This document shows, piece by piece, positions 53,352-61,837 of a DNA stretch of 64,000 nucleotides (position 1 is its first letter; the number at the start of each line of letters is the position of its first letter). The notes beneath the pieces were generated by a model. The model was not told the DNA's origin. It saw only the letters and a program-made list of their open reading frames with translations, and searched no databases. Made by a program: the position numbers and the translations under genes. The DNA is from Lachnospiraceae bacterium (GTDB lineage Bacteria > Bacillota > Clostridia > Lachnospirales > Lachnospiraceae). The stretch lies in assembly GCA_017938145.1 (NCBI GenBank), contig JAGBCB010000015.1:1-64000 (forward strand), written 5' to 3'.

Positions 53352-54629
53352 TCAATTAAACTTCTCGTACTCCACATTTTCGTGGGTATACAACAATTCA
53401 AAGGCTGGTCTGCCGCCCTTCAAAAACTCTTCCAACGGACAGGTAAACACCGCTGATGTGGTCTTAACGTAAACCACGCCGTCCAAAATTGACAACGAGG
53501 AATACTCCAGAGCATTCAGGTCCTGTATGAAAATTTCCACACTGGCCACCAGGTTCCGTTCCCGGTCAAACACATAAACGGTAGGCAAAAGGTACTCCTT
53601 AACCCCATCCTCTCCCACATAAGAACCGACAAGCTCGTCTACGCTATCCCTAAACTCCAGAAACTCGCCCACATAAAGATAGGTGCCGTCGGTTATCATA
53701 TCTGACATGTTAATATATTTGGTCGTTTTGGGTCTACCGTCAGGAAATCTCTCTGCTACTTCAAGCAACACATTATCGTACTGTGTATTCGTCTTCGTGG
53801 AAATCTTATACTCGTACAACCGGTACTGGGTCCAGGTATAGAAAATGGTATCCTCATCCATTACCTCATACACACCGGCGTAGGTACGGGACAATTCCAT
53901 ATCCTCCACCGTGCCGTCGGTGATACAATACCGGGACAACGTATTGGTACGATCGATTCTCGTATTAAAATAAATGTAGTCCCCGAAGCCTGTAAAACGT
54001 TCTCTTCCGGTTGTCAGCTTTGTATATTCTATTTCCGGAAGCTGGGTAAGTTCTTCGGTTATTAAATTATAAAGATAGGTGCCGGTCACTCCGTTTTCTA
54101 CGTCGGCTGTACCGCACAACCGGTACGGCAGCACCATGACACCCCGGTGGATCATTGCCGGTTCACCGCCGTATAACGCAACCATGGAGCTTTTATTTAC
54201 GGTCATGTAGGTAATTACTTCGGACAGCTCCGAACCGTCCGCAGACACCCGGATAACCTTATACAGATATTCCTCCTTCGTTTCCTCCACCACCGCCAGA
54301 TACAGACTGTCACCGTAAAGATACGCACTGTTTACATGGTACTTTTCATTGGTGGCGGTACAAAAGGAATCCCCGTCATGGCGGCACTCCGGCTTACTGC
54401 AAAGATAAATATTCTGACCGCTTTCCACGTCATAATAATGCAACTCCATCTCCCGTCCGGATACGGTGCCGTAATAATATCCGGTGTCGGATTTCATAAT
54501 CATGCTCATACCCGATGTGGCAGGATTACTCCGTACATAATCCTCTATCGGGATTTCTTCCTTACTGCAGCCCGCCAATAGAAAAAGCAGGGTAAATAAT
54601 ACCATATAAAATTTTGTTTTCTCCTTCAT
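53352..54629 (-). CDS. Propeller-type lipoprotein, paralogue 3
   Basis: The 425-residue product shares the full plan of its neighbours: lipobox FLLAGCSKEE, EIPIEDYVRSNPAT, MKSDTGYYYG, CSKPECRHDGDSFC, MIHRGVMVLPYRL and NTLSRYCITDGTVED. The gap to the next gene is 21 bases. Divergence among the four copies is spread along the length, so this is an old duplication, not a recent assembly repeat. Confidence 0.8.
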   Translation of the reverse strand: MKEKTKFYMVLFTLLFLLAGCSKEEIPIEDYVRSNPATSGMSMIMKSDTGYYYGTVSGREMELHYYDVESGQNIYLCSKPECRHDGDSFCTATNEKYHVNSAYLYGDSLYLAVVEETKEEYLYKVIRVSADGSELSEVITYMTVNKSSMVALYGGEPAMIHRGVMVLPYRLCGTADVENGVTGTYLYNLITEELTQLPEIEYTKLTTGRERFTGFGDYIYFNTRIDRTNTLSRYCITDGTVEDMELSRTYAGVYEVMDEDTIFYTWTQYRLYEYKISTKTNTQYDNVLLEVAERFPDGRPKTTKYINMSDMITDGTYLYVGEFLEFRDSVDELVGSYVGEDGVKEYLLPTVYVFDRERNLVASVEIFIQDLNALEYSSLSILDGVVYVKTTSAVFTCPLEEFLKGGRPAFELLYTHENVEYEKFN

Positions 54630-54661
54630 GATACCTTCTCCCTAATTGTTTATTGATACTC

Positions 54662-55951
54662 CTAATACTCTACGTCTTCATGCTCATATAACAGCTCAAA
54701 GGGTGGCTGTCCGCCCTTTAAGAACTCCTCCAGAGTGCAGGAAAATACCGCAGGTCTCGTTTGCAGGTAAACCATTCCGTCAAGAATCGCCACGGAAAAA
54801 TAATCCTCATAGCCCAGGTATGGCTCCGCATTCACTTCCACCTTCACTACCTCGTTTAACTCCCTGTCATACACATGAACATAGGATTTTATTTTCTCTT
54901 CCGTACCTTCGGAATACACTATGGACCCTAAATTTCCTTTTGATGTTCCGTGGAAGGAAACGCCGTGCCCGGCATAAAGATAGGTACCATCCGTTATCAT
55001 ATCCGTACAGGTATAGTTCTCCTCTGCCTCCACTTCTGCATTTAAAAACGGATTCCAATGCTTCTCTAAGTAAACAAACACCTCTTCGTGGGTGATATTT
55101 TCCTTGGTGGAAATTTTATGTTCAAACAACCGTTCCCCCGAATAATAATAGTAAATGGTATCCTCATCCATTACCTCATACATGCCAGTATAGGTACGGA
55201 GAAGCTCCAGCTCCTCTATGCTTCCGTCGGTGATGCAATATCTGGACAACGTATTTTTACGGTCCTGTTTTGTATTGAAATAAATGTAATCTCCGTGTCC
55301 GGTAAACCTCTCCCGGCCATTACTCTTGGAGTTGTATTCCAATTCCGGAAGCTGTGTCAGCTCTCCGGTTCCCAAATTATAAATGCAGGTGCCGGTAAAG
55401 CCGCTAATCTCTCCCGCAATTGTTGCGCCCTCCAGACTGATTAACGTATACGGAATTACCGCAACTCCCCGATGGATTATCATTTCTTCCCCACCAATAA
55501 GAGCCCTTATCGAAGCCTTGTTTACCGTCAGGTAGGTAACCACCTCGGTCAGCTCCGAACCATCCTCCGATACACGGAGCAGCTTGTAGATATACTCCGA
55601 TTCCGTTGTTTCCATTACTGACAAGTACAGGCTGCCGCCATAAAAGCAGACACTGTTCACACTATACTTTTCGCTGGTGGCTGTACAGAAAGCATCCCCG
55701 TCGTGACGGCATTCCGGCTTACTGCAAAGGTAAATATTCTGGCCGCTTGCCACGTCATAATAATGCAGATTCAAATCCCCGTATTCCGTGGAACTGTAAT
55801 AATACCCCGTATCCGACTTCATTATGGCGGTCATTCCCGCAGTACCCGGATTGCTCCGTACATAATCCTCTATCGGGATTTCATCCTTTCCGCAGCCTGC
55901 CAGCAGCAGTAGCGCAAGCAAAAGCGTGCTTATCATTCTTTTATAGTTCAT
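54662..55951 (-). CDS. Propeller-type lipoprotein, paralogue 2
   Basis: The 429-residue product has lipobox LLLAGCGKDE, EIPIEDYVRSNPGT, MKSDTGYYYSS and CSKPECRHDGDAFC. The blade pattern GRERFTGHGDYIYFNT is present too. An extra cysteine lies in SVCFYGGSLYL. A variable loop (TTIAGEISGFTGTC and the later ENYTCTDMITDG) distinguishes it. Function unknown; ligand capture for the ABC exporter or the kinase is a reasonable guess. Confidence 0.8.
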   Translation of the reverse strand: MNYKRMISTLLLALLLLAGCGKDEIPIEDYVRSNPGTAGMTAIMKSDTGYYYSSTEYGDLNLHYYDVASGQNIYLCSKPECRHDGDAFCTATSEKYSVNSVCFYGGSLYLSVMETTESEYIYKLLRVSEDGSELTEVVTYLTVNKASIRALIGGEEMIIHRGVAVIPYTLISLEGATIAGEISGFTGTCIYNLGTGELTQLPELEYNSKSNGRERFTGHGDYIYFNTKQDRKNTLSRYCITDGSIEELELLRTYTGMYEVMDEDTIYYYYSGERLFEHKISTKENITHEEVFVYLEKHWNPFLNAEVEAEENYTCTDMITDGTYLYAGHGVSFHGTSKGNLGSIVYSEGTEEKIKSYVHVYDRELNEVVKVEVNAEPYLGYEDYFSVAILDGMVYLQTRPAVFSCTLEEFLKGGQPPFELLYEHEDVEY

Positions 55952-55972
55952 GGTCCTTCTCCTGTCCCTCTG

Positions 55973-57223
55973 TTAAAATTCAATGTCTATGTGGTCATAT
56001 AAGCGTTTGAACGGCGGGATTTCGTTTGCAAGAAACTCCTGCAGGGTACATGAAAATACCGCTTCGTAGGTCTTAAGATAAACGGTTCCATCTAAAATTG
56101 CCAAAGAGAAACTCACCGCTTCCTCCATATAATTTTCTGTAGCAATTTCCACCTTAGCCACCGGATTCAATTCCCGGTCAAACACATGCACATAGGACGG
56201 AACCTCTGTTTCTGTTCCGTCGTGACTTACCAGCACTCCCAGATATCCGGTACTAAAGCTTTGGAATGTAACGCCTTCTCCCACATATAAATAGGTTCCG
56301 TCCGTCATCAAGAAAGGAGATGTAATATCCATTTTGTCATAAAAATAGGAATGTGTAACGTTTTTCTTGTCCTGTGCATGGTATTCATACAGATTCTTTC
56401 CGCCATAATCATAAAACAAAAGATTATCATCCACCACTACATAATCACCGGTAAAGGCGTTTGCAAGCTCTAAGGTTTCTTCGGTTTTATTTGTCAGACT
56501 GTAACGGTTCAGACCGTACCGCCGTCCCTGCTTCACGGCATAATATATATAATCGCCATAAGCAGTGATACTGCCATAGGCAGCTCTTTGGCTGTCCTCA
56601 CCCGTTTCCGGCAGCAAAACCAATTCTTCCGTATTCAAGTCATACAGGCAGATACCTTCCACCGATACAGACTCTTCTGTATTGCTTCTCATGTAATACG
56701 GAAGTACCGCCACTCCCCGGTGAATCAGCATCGGTTCGGAACTGGAAACCCAAAGAGAGGTACTGTTTACCGCCTGATAGGTTACTACTTCTTCCAGTTC
56801 CGTACCATCCTCGGAAACTTTAAGAAGCTTACACAAATATTCATTGTCTGTTTCCTCCACCGCATTTATATATAAGGAGCCTCCGTAGTAGCAGGCCCCC
56901 CGCACCGTATACTTCCCACTGGTGGCGGTGCAAAAAACGTCTCCGTCGTGCCGGCATTCCGGTTTACTGCAAAGAAAGATATTCTGACCGCTTTCCATAT
57001 CAAAGTAGTGCAGGTTCAGCGGTCGCCGGTTGATGGCACAATAATAGTAGCCCGTGTCGGACTTCATAATCGGGTTCATTGTGCGGGTGCCCGGATTACT
57101 CGGTACATAATCCTCTATCGGGATTTCATCCTTTCCGCAGCCGGCAAACAACAGCAATGCCACCAGACACAATATTCTTGTTCCCCATAAAACAAGCTTC
57201 TTCCTTTTGCTATTCTCTCCCAT
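55973..57223 (-). CDS. Propeller-type lipoprotein, paralogue 1 (first in array)
   Basis: The 416-residue product is the most divergent copy. It has a basic start (MGENSKRKKLVLW), lipobox LLFAGCGKDE, EIPIEDYVPSNPGT, MKSDTGYYYC and CSKPECRHDGDVFC. The blade motif is changed (AYGDYIYYAVKQGRRYG). It is first behind the promoter with the 21-bp direct repeats. GGGAG lies 8-10 bases before the ATG. Confidence 0.8.
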   Translation of the reverse strand: MGENSKRKKLVLWGTRILCLVALLLFAGCGKDEIPIEDYVPSNPGTRTMNPIMKSDTGYYYCAINRRPLNLHYFDMESGQNIFLCSKPECRHDGDVFCTATSGKYTVRGACYYGGSLYINAVEETDNEYLCKLLKVSEDGTELEEVVTYQAVNSTSLWVSSSEPMLIHRGVAVLPYYMRSNTEESVSVEGICLYDLNTEELVLLPETGEDSQRAAYGSITAYGDYIYYAVKQGRRYGLNRYSLTNKTEETLELANAFTGDYVVVDDNLLFYDYGGKNLYEYHAQDKKNVTHSYFYDKMDITSPFLMTDGTYLYVGEGVTFQSFSTGYLGVLVSHDGTETEVPSYVHVFDRELNPVAKVEIATENYMEEAVSFSLAILDGTVYLKTYEAVFSCTLQEFLANEIPPFKRLYDHIDIEF

Positions 57224-57277
57224 AAGTACGCTCCCTTCTTTTCCTTTCGGACAATTTCCTTTTGTCTATCTGCCCCG

Positions 57278-57347
57278 ATTATAAAACAAACAAAAATAAA
57301 AAAACAACCGCTTTTGCATAAGTGGTTGTTTTTTCCGCATAGGTGGT
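57278..57347 (-). promoter_or_regulatory. Promoter with paired LytTR-type sites for the lipoprotein-ABC operon
   Basis: GCATAGGTGGT (57337-57347) and GCATAAGTGGT (57316-57326) are direct repeats exactly 21 bp apart, the two-turn spacing bound by LytTR regulators. On the minus strand they are followed 8 bases later by TTGTTT (57302-57307), an 18-base spacer and TATAAT (57278-57283). The region also contains the hairpin that ends the kinase gene. Confidence 0.75.
57303..57330 (-). terminator. Terminator of the histidine kinase gene
   Basis: AACAACCACTT and AAGCGGTTGTT arms (one mismatch) are followed by TTTTTTT on the minus strand, about 30 bases after the kinase stop. It overlaps one of the LytTR-type repeats. 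Confidence 0.7.
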
Positions 57348-57359
57348 AAATTAGTACCA

Positions 57360-59186
57360 TTATTGTTTTTCCATTAACAACAGATGCACCCGGAATACCT
57401 GATTCTCTGCGCTGATTTCCATGGTACCCTGATACTTTTTGCACACCTGCCGCACAGAGGATAATCCGATACCGTGGCCGGATTTTTCTTCCTTGGTGGA
57501 AGCAAACTTACCGTTGTCACCCCGGCGCTCTCCGGCATAAGGATTTTTACAGGAAATAAGCAACATGCCCTGCTGCTGTTTTAATTCCAGTTCCACGCTG
57601 CGCCCGTCCAGCGGAAGCTCTGCACAGGCCTCCAGGGCATTATCCAACAGATTACCTAACACACTGCACAAGTCGTAAGCCGCAAACTCCATGTCGCCAA
57701 GGCGGCACTGAATGGTAAGCCGTAAGCTTGTTTCCAGCTCCCTTGCCAGCTGCTGCTTTTTATATAACAGCAAATCCACCGGCGTGCATCCGGTTTTTGC
57801 CGCCAGCTGATTTTTTAAAATGCTCTCGTTTAAATCCTTGATGTAATGGTCGGCACCCTCTCTGTCGCCGCTTTCGTTTAATGCCTGAATGGTCAGCAGG
57901 TGATTCTGGAAATCATGCCAGATTTGCCGCATTTCGGTATACTGTCTGCTGATTTCCGCATCGTAATTTTGCTGCAGGACTGCCAGGGCATAACGGTGGA
58001 AGCTGCCCATACGGCGCACGCAAAAGACTACAGTCACGACAAGCAGGATTATCCAGAACACCAAAAACAATGGAAGTCTGGAGTAGGCCCCTCCTGCAAT
58101 ATTCAAGTTCAGATACCGGTTAAAGAAACGCTCCGGATTTAATGCCGAAAATACGTTGATTTCCCGGAAAAATACCAAAACAGGTGCGTCTCCCGGATAG
58201 CGGGCCAGTAAAAACTCTGCCAACAATATCACCGGCAAAAGCACAACCCATATCCGGCGCTTTTTTTGCTCCATGGTGAGCAAAGCAAGTGCTCCGCAAA
58301 ACAAAAACACAAAAAAGGACAGCTTTAGTATCATCCAAATGACGGTAAAACCGCCGATGGTCAGCACATACTGACAGTTCCGGAAGGACGCCAGCGACTG
58401 GATACTGACAGAAAACTGATTTGCTTCCAACAGAAGCTCCTTCATTAAAAGGGAGCTGCCGTAAATGCCAAGTACTCCAAAGATTGTGATAATTCCGGTT
58501 TTAATAAGCACTCCCGAAATACCGGAAAGCATCTGCTCCTCCCGGTTCTTTAAAAAGTACAGCAACAGTGCTGCCATAATCACCGACAGGCCTGCTGCCA
58601 ACACATCGGACACCGCAAAATTGATGACCGCATTCCAGGCATTGTCCTGCACCGGAGAAACGGTAACATATTCCAGACCGTAGTAATCCCGCCCGGTTTT
58701 TGCAATGTTGCCCAAGTACCAGCCGTCACTGTACAGCGCCGTCTGAGACATACCATGGGCCTTTTCCCCCAGCTGCACAATCTCCGATTCATAAGAAATT
58801 ACACCGGACAAAATCTCTGTCAGCGCTTCGTAATCTTCTTTATTTCCCACAGAAGACAGCAGCGCATCCAGTTCCGCCTGAGACTCTTTTTGCACCCTCT
58901 CTACTTTATTCCGGCTCTGACTTACCTTCTCTTCTGCCTCTTCAATGCGCTCTATGGTCTGCTCTGCTTGTGCAAGTGCCACAGATACATCCGTCGGAAT
59001 TGCCTTTAACATCCGCAATCTGTTCTGAAACCCGCTGTGAGAAACCGTCTGGGTATTCCCCCATACATCGGTGCTTTGCAAATACTCACCCGAGCAGTGC
59101 ATCATATAAAACATCAGACAATTAAGTAAAATGACCGCCGCCAGTATTACCACCTGCAGCGACATAAATCCACGTTTTGTTTTCAT
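57360..59186 (-). CDS. GHKL-family sensor histidine kinase with permease-like sensor
   Basis: The 608-residue kinase has a first membrane helix (9-28), an extracellular coiled coil (about 65-145) and about six helices between 190 and 392. Then come the phospho-acceptor His424 (QIWHDFQNHLL), N-box LGNLLDNALEAC and G-box KSGHGIGLSSV. It is the AgrC/LytTR-partner type. Its membrane part contains SIQSLASF at 261 and NRYLNLN at 356-362, matching AIQSVPEF and INYLNLN in the ABC permease at similar spacing. Its ATG overlaps the regulator stop (ATGA). Confidence 0.88.
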   Translation of the reverse strand: MKTKRGFMSLQVVILAAVILLNCLMFYMMHCSGEYLQSTDVWGNTQTVSHSGFQNRLRMLKAIPTDVSVALAQAEQTIERIEEAEEKVSQSRNKVERVQKESQAELDALLSSVGNKEDYEALTEILSGVISYESEIVQLGEKAHGMSQTALYSDGWYLGNIAKTGRDYYGLEYVTVSPVQDNAWNAVINFAVSDVLAAGLSVIMAALLLYFLKNREEQMLSGISGVLIKTGIITIFGVLGIYGSSLLMKELLLEANQFSVSIQSLASFRNCQYVLTIGGFTVIWMILKLSFFVFLFCGALALLTMEQKKRRIWVVLLPVILLAEFLLARYPGDAPVLVFFREINVFSALNPERFFNRYLNLNIAGGAYSRLPLFLVFWIILLVVTVVFCVRRMGSFHRYALAVLQQNYDAEISRQYTEMRQIWHDFQNHLLTIQALNESGDREGADHYIKDLNESILKNQLAAKTGCTPVDLLLYKKQQLARELETSLRLTIQCRLGDMEFAAYDLCSVLGNLLDNALEACAELPLDGRSVELELKQQQGMLLISCKNPYAGERRGDNGKFASTKEEKSGHGIGLSSVRQVCKKYQGTMEISAENQVFRVHLLLMEKQ

Positions 59187-59896
59187 CCTGCCACCAGCCT
59201 TTTCATCACCGCTTCTACCACGCTCTTGCGCTTTCTGCGGCTTACCGGAACCTCTTCACCGGTATCCAGTAAAAGAGAATCTGCATCCACCCTGCTGATG
59301 TGGTCCACATTTACATACAAACAATGGTACACTTCAATAAACACTTCTGCCGGAAGCTGCTTTACAAAAGCATGAAAACTGTCACTATCGTAAAACACAC
59401 CATCCTGCGTATGTATCTTTGTGCTGCGGTCCTCTGCCTCCACATAACAGATTTCCTGTCTGGGAAGTACCCGCACACCTTCTTTTTCTTTTACCATAAT
59501 GCGGGATGCATAAAAGTATTCTGATAAAAATTTTTCCAGAATACCGGAAAGACGCTCCGTATAATTGCGCTTAAACAGAAAATAAAATGCCTTTACGTCA
59601 AAACCGTCCAGCACCCGTTCCTCCAGACCGGAAAGGAAAATCACCGGCAGGTTCGGATATTCTCCGCGGATACTACGCACCAGCTCCACACCGTCACCAT
59701 CGCCAAGCTCAATATCCATGAACAATAAATCCGGCTGCAAACCTTTTTCAAGTGCCTCCTTAAGCTTCTGCCGGCTGCCGCACCAGTTAATTTCCGCCTT
59801 TATTTCTTTACACGCTAAAAAGGCCCTGATTTCCTCTGCCAGAGCCTTTGCAAACAGTTCTTCATCTTCACATAGTGTTATTCTTAAATTCCCCAT
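59183..59896 (-). CDS. LytTR-family response regulator
   Basis: The 237-residue regulator has a receiver domain (ITLCEDEELF; phospho-acceptor Asp in LLFMDIELGDGDG) and a C-terminal LytTR DNA-binding domain (VRVLPRQEICYVEAEDRSTKIHT, VNVDHISRVD). The ATG at 59896 lies two bases after the stop of the GGDEF-EAL-LamG gene and has no good RBS, so translation is probably coupled. It should bind the 21-bp-phased repeats at 57316-57347. Confidence 0.9.
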   Translation of the reverse strand: MGNLRITLCEDEELFAKALAEEIRAFLACKEIKAEINWCGSRQKLKEALEKGLQPDLLFMDIELGDGDGVELVRSIRGEYPNLPVIFLSGLEERVLDGFDVKAFYFLFKRNYTERLSGILEKFLSEYFYASRIMVKEKEGVRVLPRQEICYVEAEDRSTKIHTQDGVFYDSDSFHAFVKQLPAEVFIEVYHCLYVNVDHISRVDADSLLLDTGEEVPVSRRKRKSVVEAVMKRLVAG

Positions 59897-59898
59897 AG

Positions 59899-61818
59899 TT
59901 AAAACCCGATAAAGTTTTCTTTTTGTGTATAGGACCAATGCAACTGCTTAATAAAATCGTAGTCCTTTACCTCGTTATAAAATACTATCTCACAAATGCT
60001 TCCGTTGAAGGAAGGCTGGAACACATCGCCGCCAACCACCACCCGGTTTACAAAACGGTTGGCCGGAACATTTTCCAGATGGCCTACCGGTTCTCCGTTG
60101 ATAAAAACCATTACGGATTCGGTTCTTGCATTATAGGTCATGACATAGTGGAACCAGGAACGCTCCGTTAACGGACAGGCAGCCACGTCATACCAACCGT
60201 TTACATGTCGGGAATCACGGATTCTGCATACCGAATTTCCTTCAAAGGCCAACGGTACAATGCCCATAAAGCCGCTTTCAAACTTCACATACAGGGCAGA
60301 GCTCCATGGATTGCTGACTTTTGTATGAATCCACATGGAAACGGAATAACTGTCGTTTACCAGCACATTATTTGGCAAAAGAACCGTGTTTTCCTCTCTC
60401 TCACCTCCCGGAAAATACAGGGCTTTACTGTCGGTAAAAATACCCTGCTCATATACAAAGCCTTCTCCGTTTATGCTGCCTTCCAGTTCTCCTTCTTCGG
60501 CTCTTAAGCTTCCGTTAAACCGGAAGGTGTAGGTTCCGCTTGTCTTTCCGATATTTTCTTCCGCAAAATAATAGAATTCCCTTTCCGGCAGCGGACGGGC
60601 ATAAAAGAGACCCTGGGCCACCTGACAGCCGCATCCTATCATAAATTTTACCTGGTCCTTGGTTTCCACACCTTCCACTACCACGTCCATTTTAAGGTCT
60701 TTACACATGGTAATGACACTGCGGAGCACCTTTTTACCCCGGTTATCGTTTGCTGATGAGCGGACAAAGTCCCGATCGATTTTTATCGTATTTACCGGCA
60801 AATCCTTTAACAGATAAAGGGCCGAAAATCCGGAACCAAAGTCATCGATGGATACCTGGAAGCCCTTTTCTTTTAACCGCTCGATCATTTCAATGAGTTC
60901 TTCACCGTCTTTTACAAAGGCACTTTCCGAAAATTCCAGCTCCAGCTCCGAAATATCCACACCGTATTTGTTTACAATCTCCTCCAGATGATTCGGAAAG
61001 TCCCGGTCATACAGATGCAGTCTGGACATATTGACGGACACCGGAATCTTGGCGTACCGCTTGCCCTGCCAGGAACTCTTTAACCGGCACACTTCTTCAA
61101 ATATATAGTAATCCAGCTTTACTACAAAGCCGTTTTTTTCAAACAATTCCATGTACATTTTTGGCACAAGGATACCTTCTTCGGGATGAATCCAGCGGGA
61201 CAGTGCCTCTGCACCGTACATCTGGGAGGTTACCATATTCATCTTTGGCTGGAAGAACACCTGAAACTCTCTGTTTTTAAGGGCATCCTCCATTTCTGCT
61301 TCCATACGCCGGTTGGTTTCATATACGGAATTCAGTTGGTCATACATGGTGTAGCGGTTTTTACCGTTGTTCTTAGCATGATACATGGCCGCATCACACT
61401 TTGCCAGAATATCGTCTAACGGCTCCGTTACACTGTTATTCACCAGCACGCCGATACTTAAAGAAACCAAAGACATAACGTCCTGCCGGAACTCCATTTC
61501 TTTAAAACGGATCAATAAAAGCTCGGCAATTGCCGGCACATCCTCCGCTAAAATTTCACTTGGAAGGATAACTGCAAACTCATCGCCGCCAAGGCGCGCA
61601 ATAAAGCAGCCCTCCAGTACTTCCTGCAGGAAATCCGCAATACCGACCAAAAGCTGGTCACCCATATTATGGCCATAAATATCATTCACTTTTTTGAAAT
61701 TGTCCACATCCAGAAACATGGCATGAACCGTGCCGTCCTGCGGCAATTCCAAATAGTACTGATATAAACTTTTTCTGTTTGGCAAATCAGTTAAATAATC
61801 CAGTTCTACTATCGCCAT
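59899..61818 (-). CDS. GGDEF-EAL protein with C-terminal LamG-like domain, copy 2
   Basis: The 639-residue protein has no signal or membrane segment. GGDEF (ARLGGDEFAVIL near residue 75) is complete but lacks an RxxD inhibitory site. EAL follows (GAEALSRWIHP, VNMSRLHL, IDDFGSGFSALYL, EGVETKDQ) with the usual metal ligands, so both synthesis and breakdown of c-di-GMP are possible. Residues about 465-630 form a jelly-roll of the laminin-G / concanavalin type (SVSMWIHT, WFHYVMTYNA, VFINGEPVGHL). RBS GGGAGAAG. Twenty bases separate it from copy 1. Confidence 0.85.
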   Translation of the reverse strand: MAIVELDYLTDLPNRKSLYQYYLELPQDGTVHAMFLDVDNFKKVNDIYGHNMGDQLLVGIADFLQEVLEGCFIARLGGDEFAVILPSEILAEDVPAIAELLLIRFKEMEFRQDVMSLVSLSIGVLVNNSVTEPLDDILAKCDAAMYHAKNNGKNRYTMYDQLNSVYETNRRMEAEMEDALKNREFQVFFQPKMNMVTSQMYGAEALSRWIHPEEGILVPKMYMELFEKNGFVVKLDYYIFEEVCRLKSSWQGKRYAKIPVSVNMSRLHLYDRDFPNHLEEIVNKYGVDISELELEFSESAFVKDGEELIEMIERLKEKGFQVSIDDFGSGFSALYLLKDLPVNTIKIDRDFVRSSANDNRGKKVLRSVITMCKDLKMDVVVEGVETKDQVKFMIGCGCQVAQGLFYARPLPEREFYYFAEENIGKTSGTYTFRFNGSLRAEEGELEGSINGEGFVYEQGIFTDSKALYFPGGEREENTVLLPNNVLVNDSYSVSMWIHTKVSNPWSSALYVKFESGFMGIVPLAFEGNSVCRIRDSRHVNGWYDVAACPLTERSWFHYVMTYNARTESVMVFINGEPVGHLENVPANRFVNRVVVGGDVFQPSFNGSICEIVFYNEVKDYDFIKQLHWSYTQKENFIGF

Positions 61819-61837
61819 ATTTCTTCTCCCGTTAAAA

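Noticed and set aside
52002..57223. Assembly duplication as explanation of the four lipoproteins
   Set aside because: The copies differ throughout in sequence and length while keeping shared motifs, so they are true paralogues.
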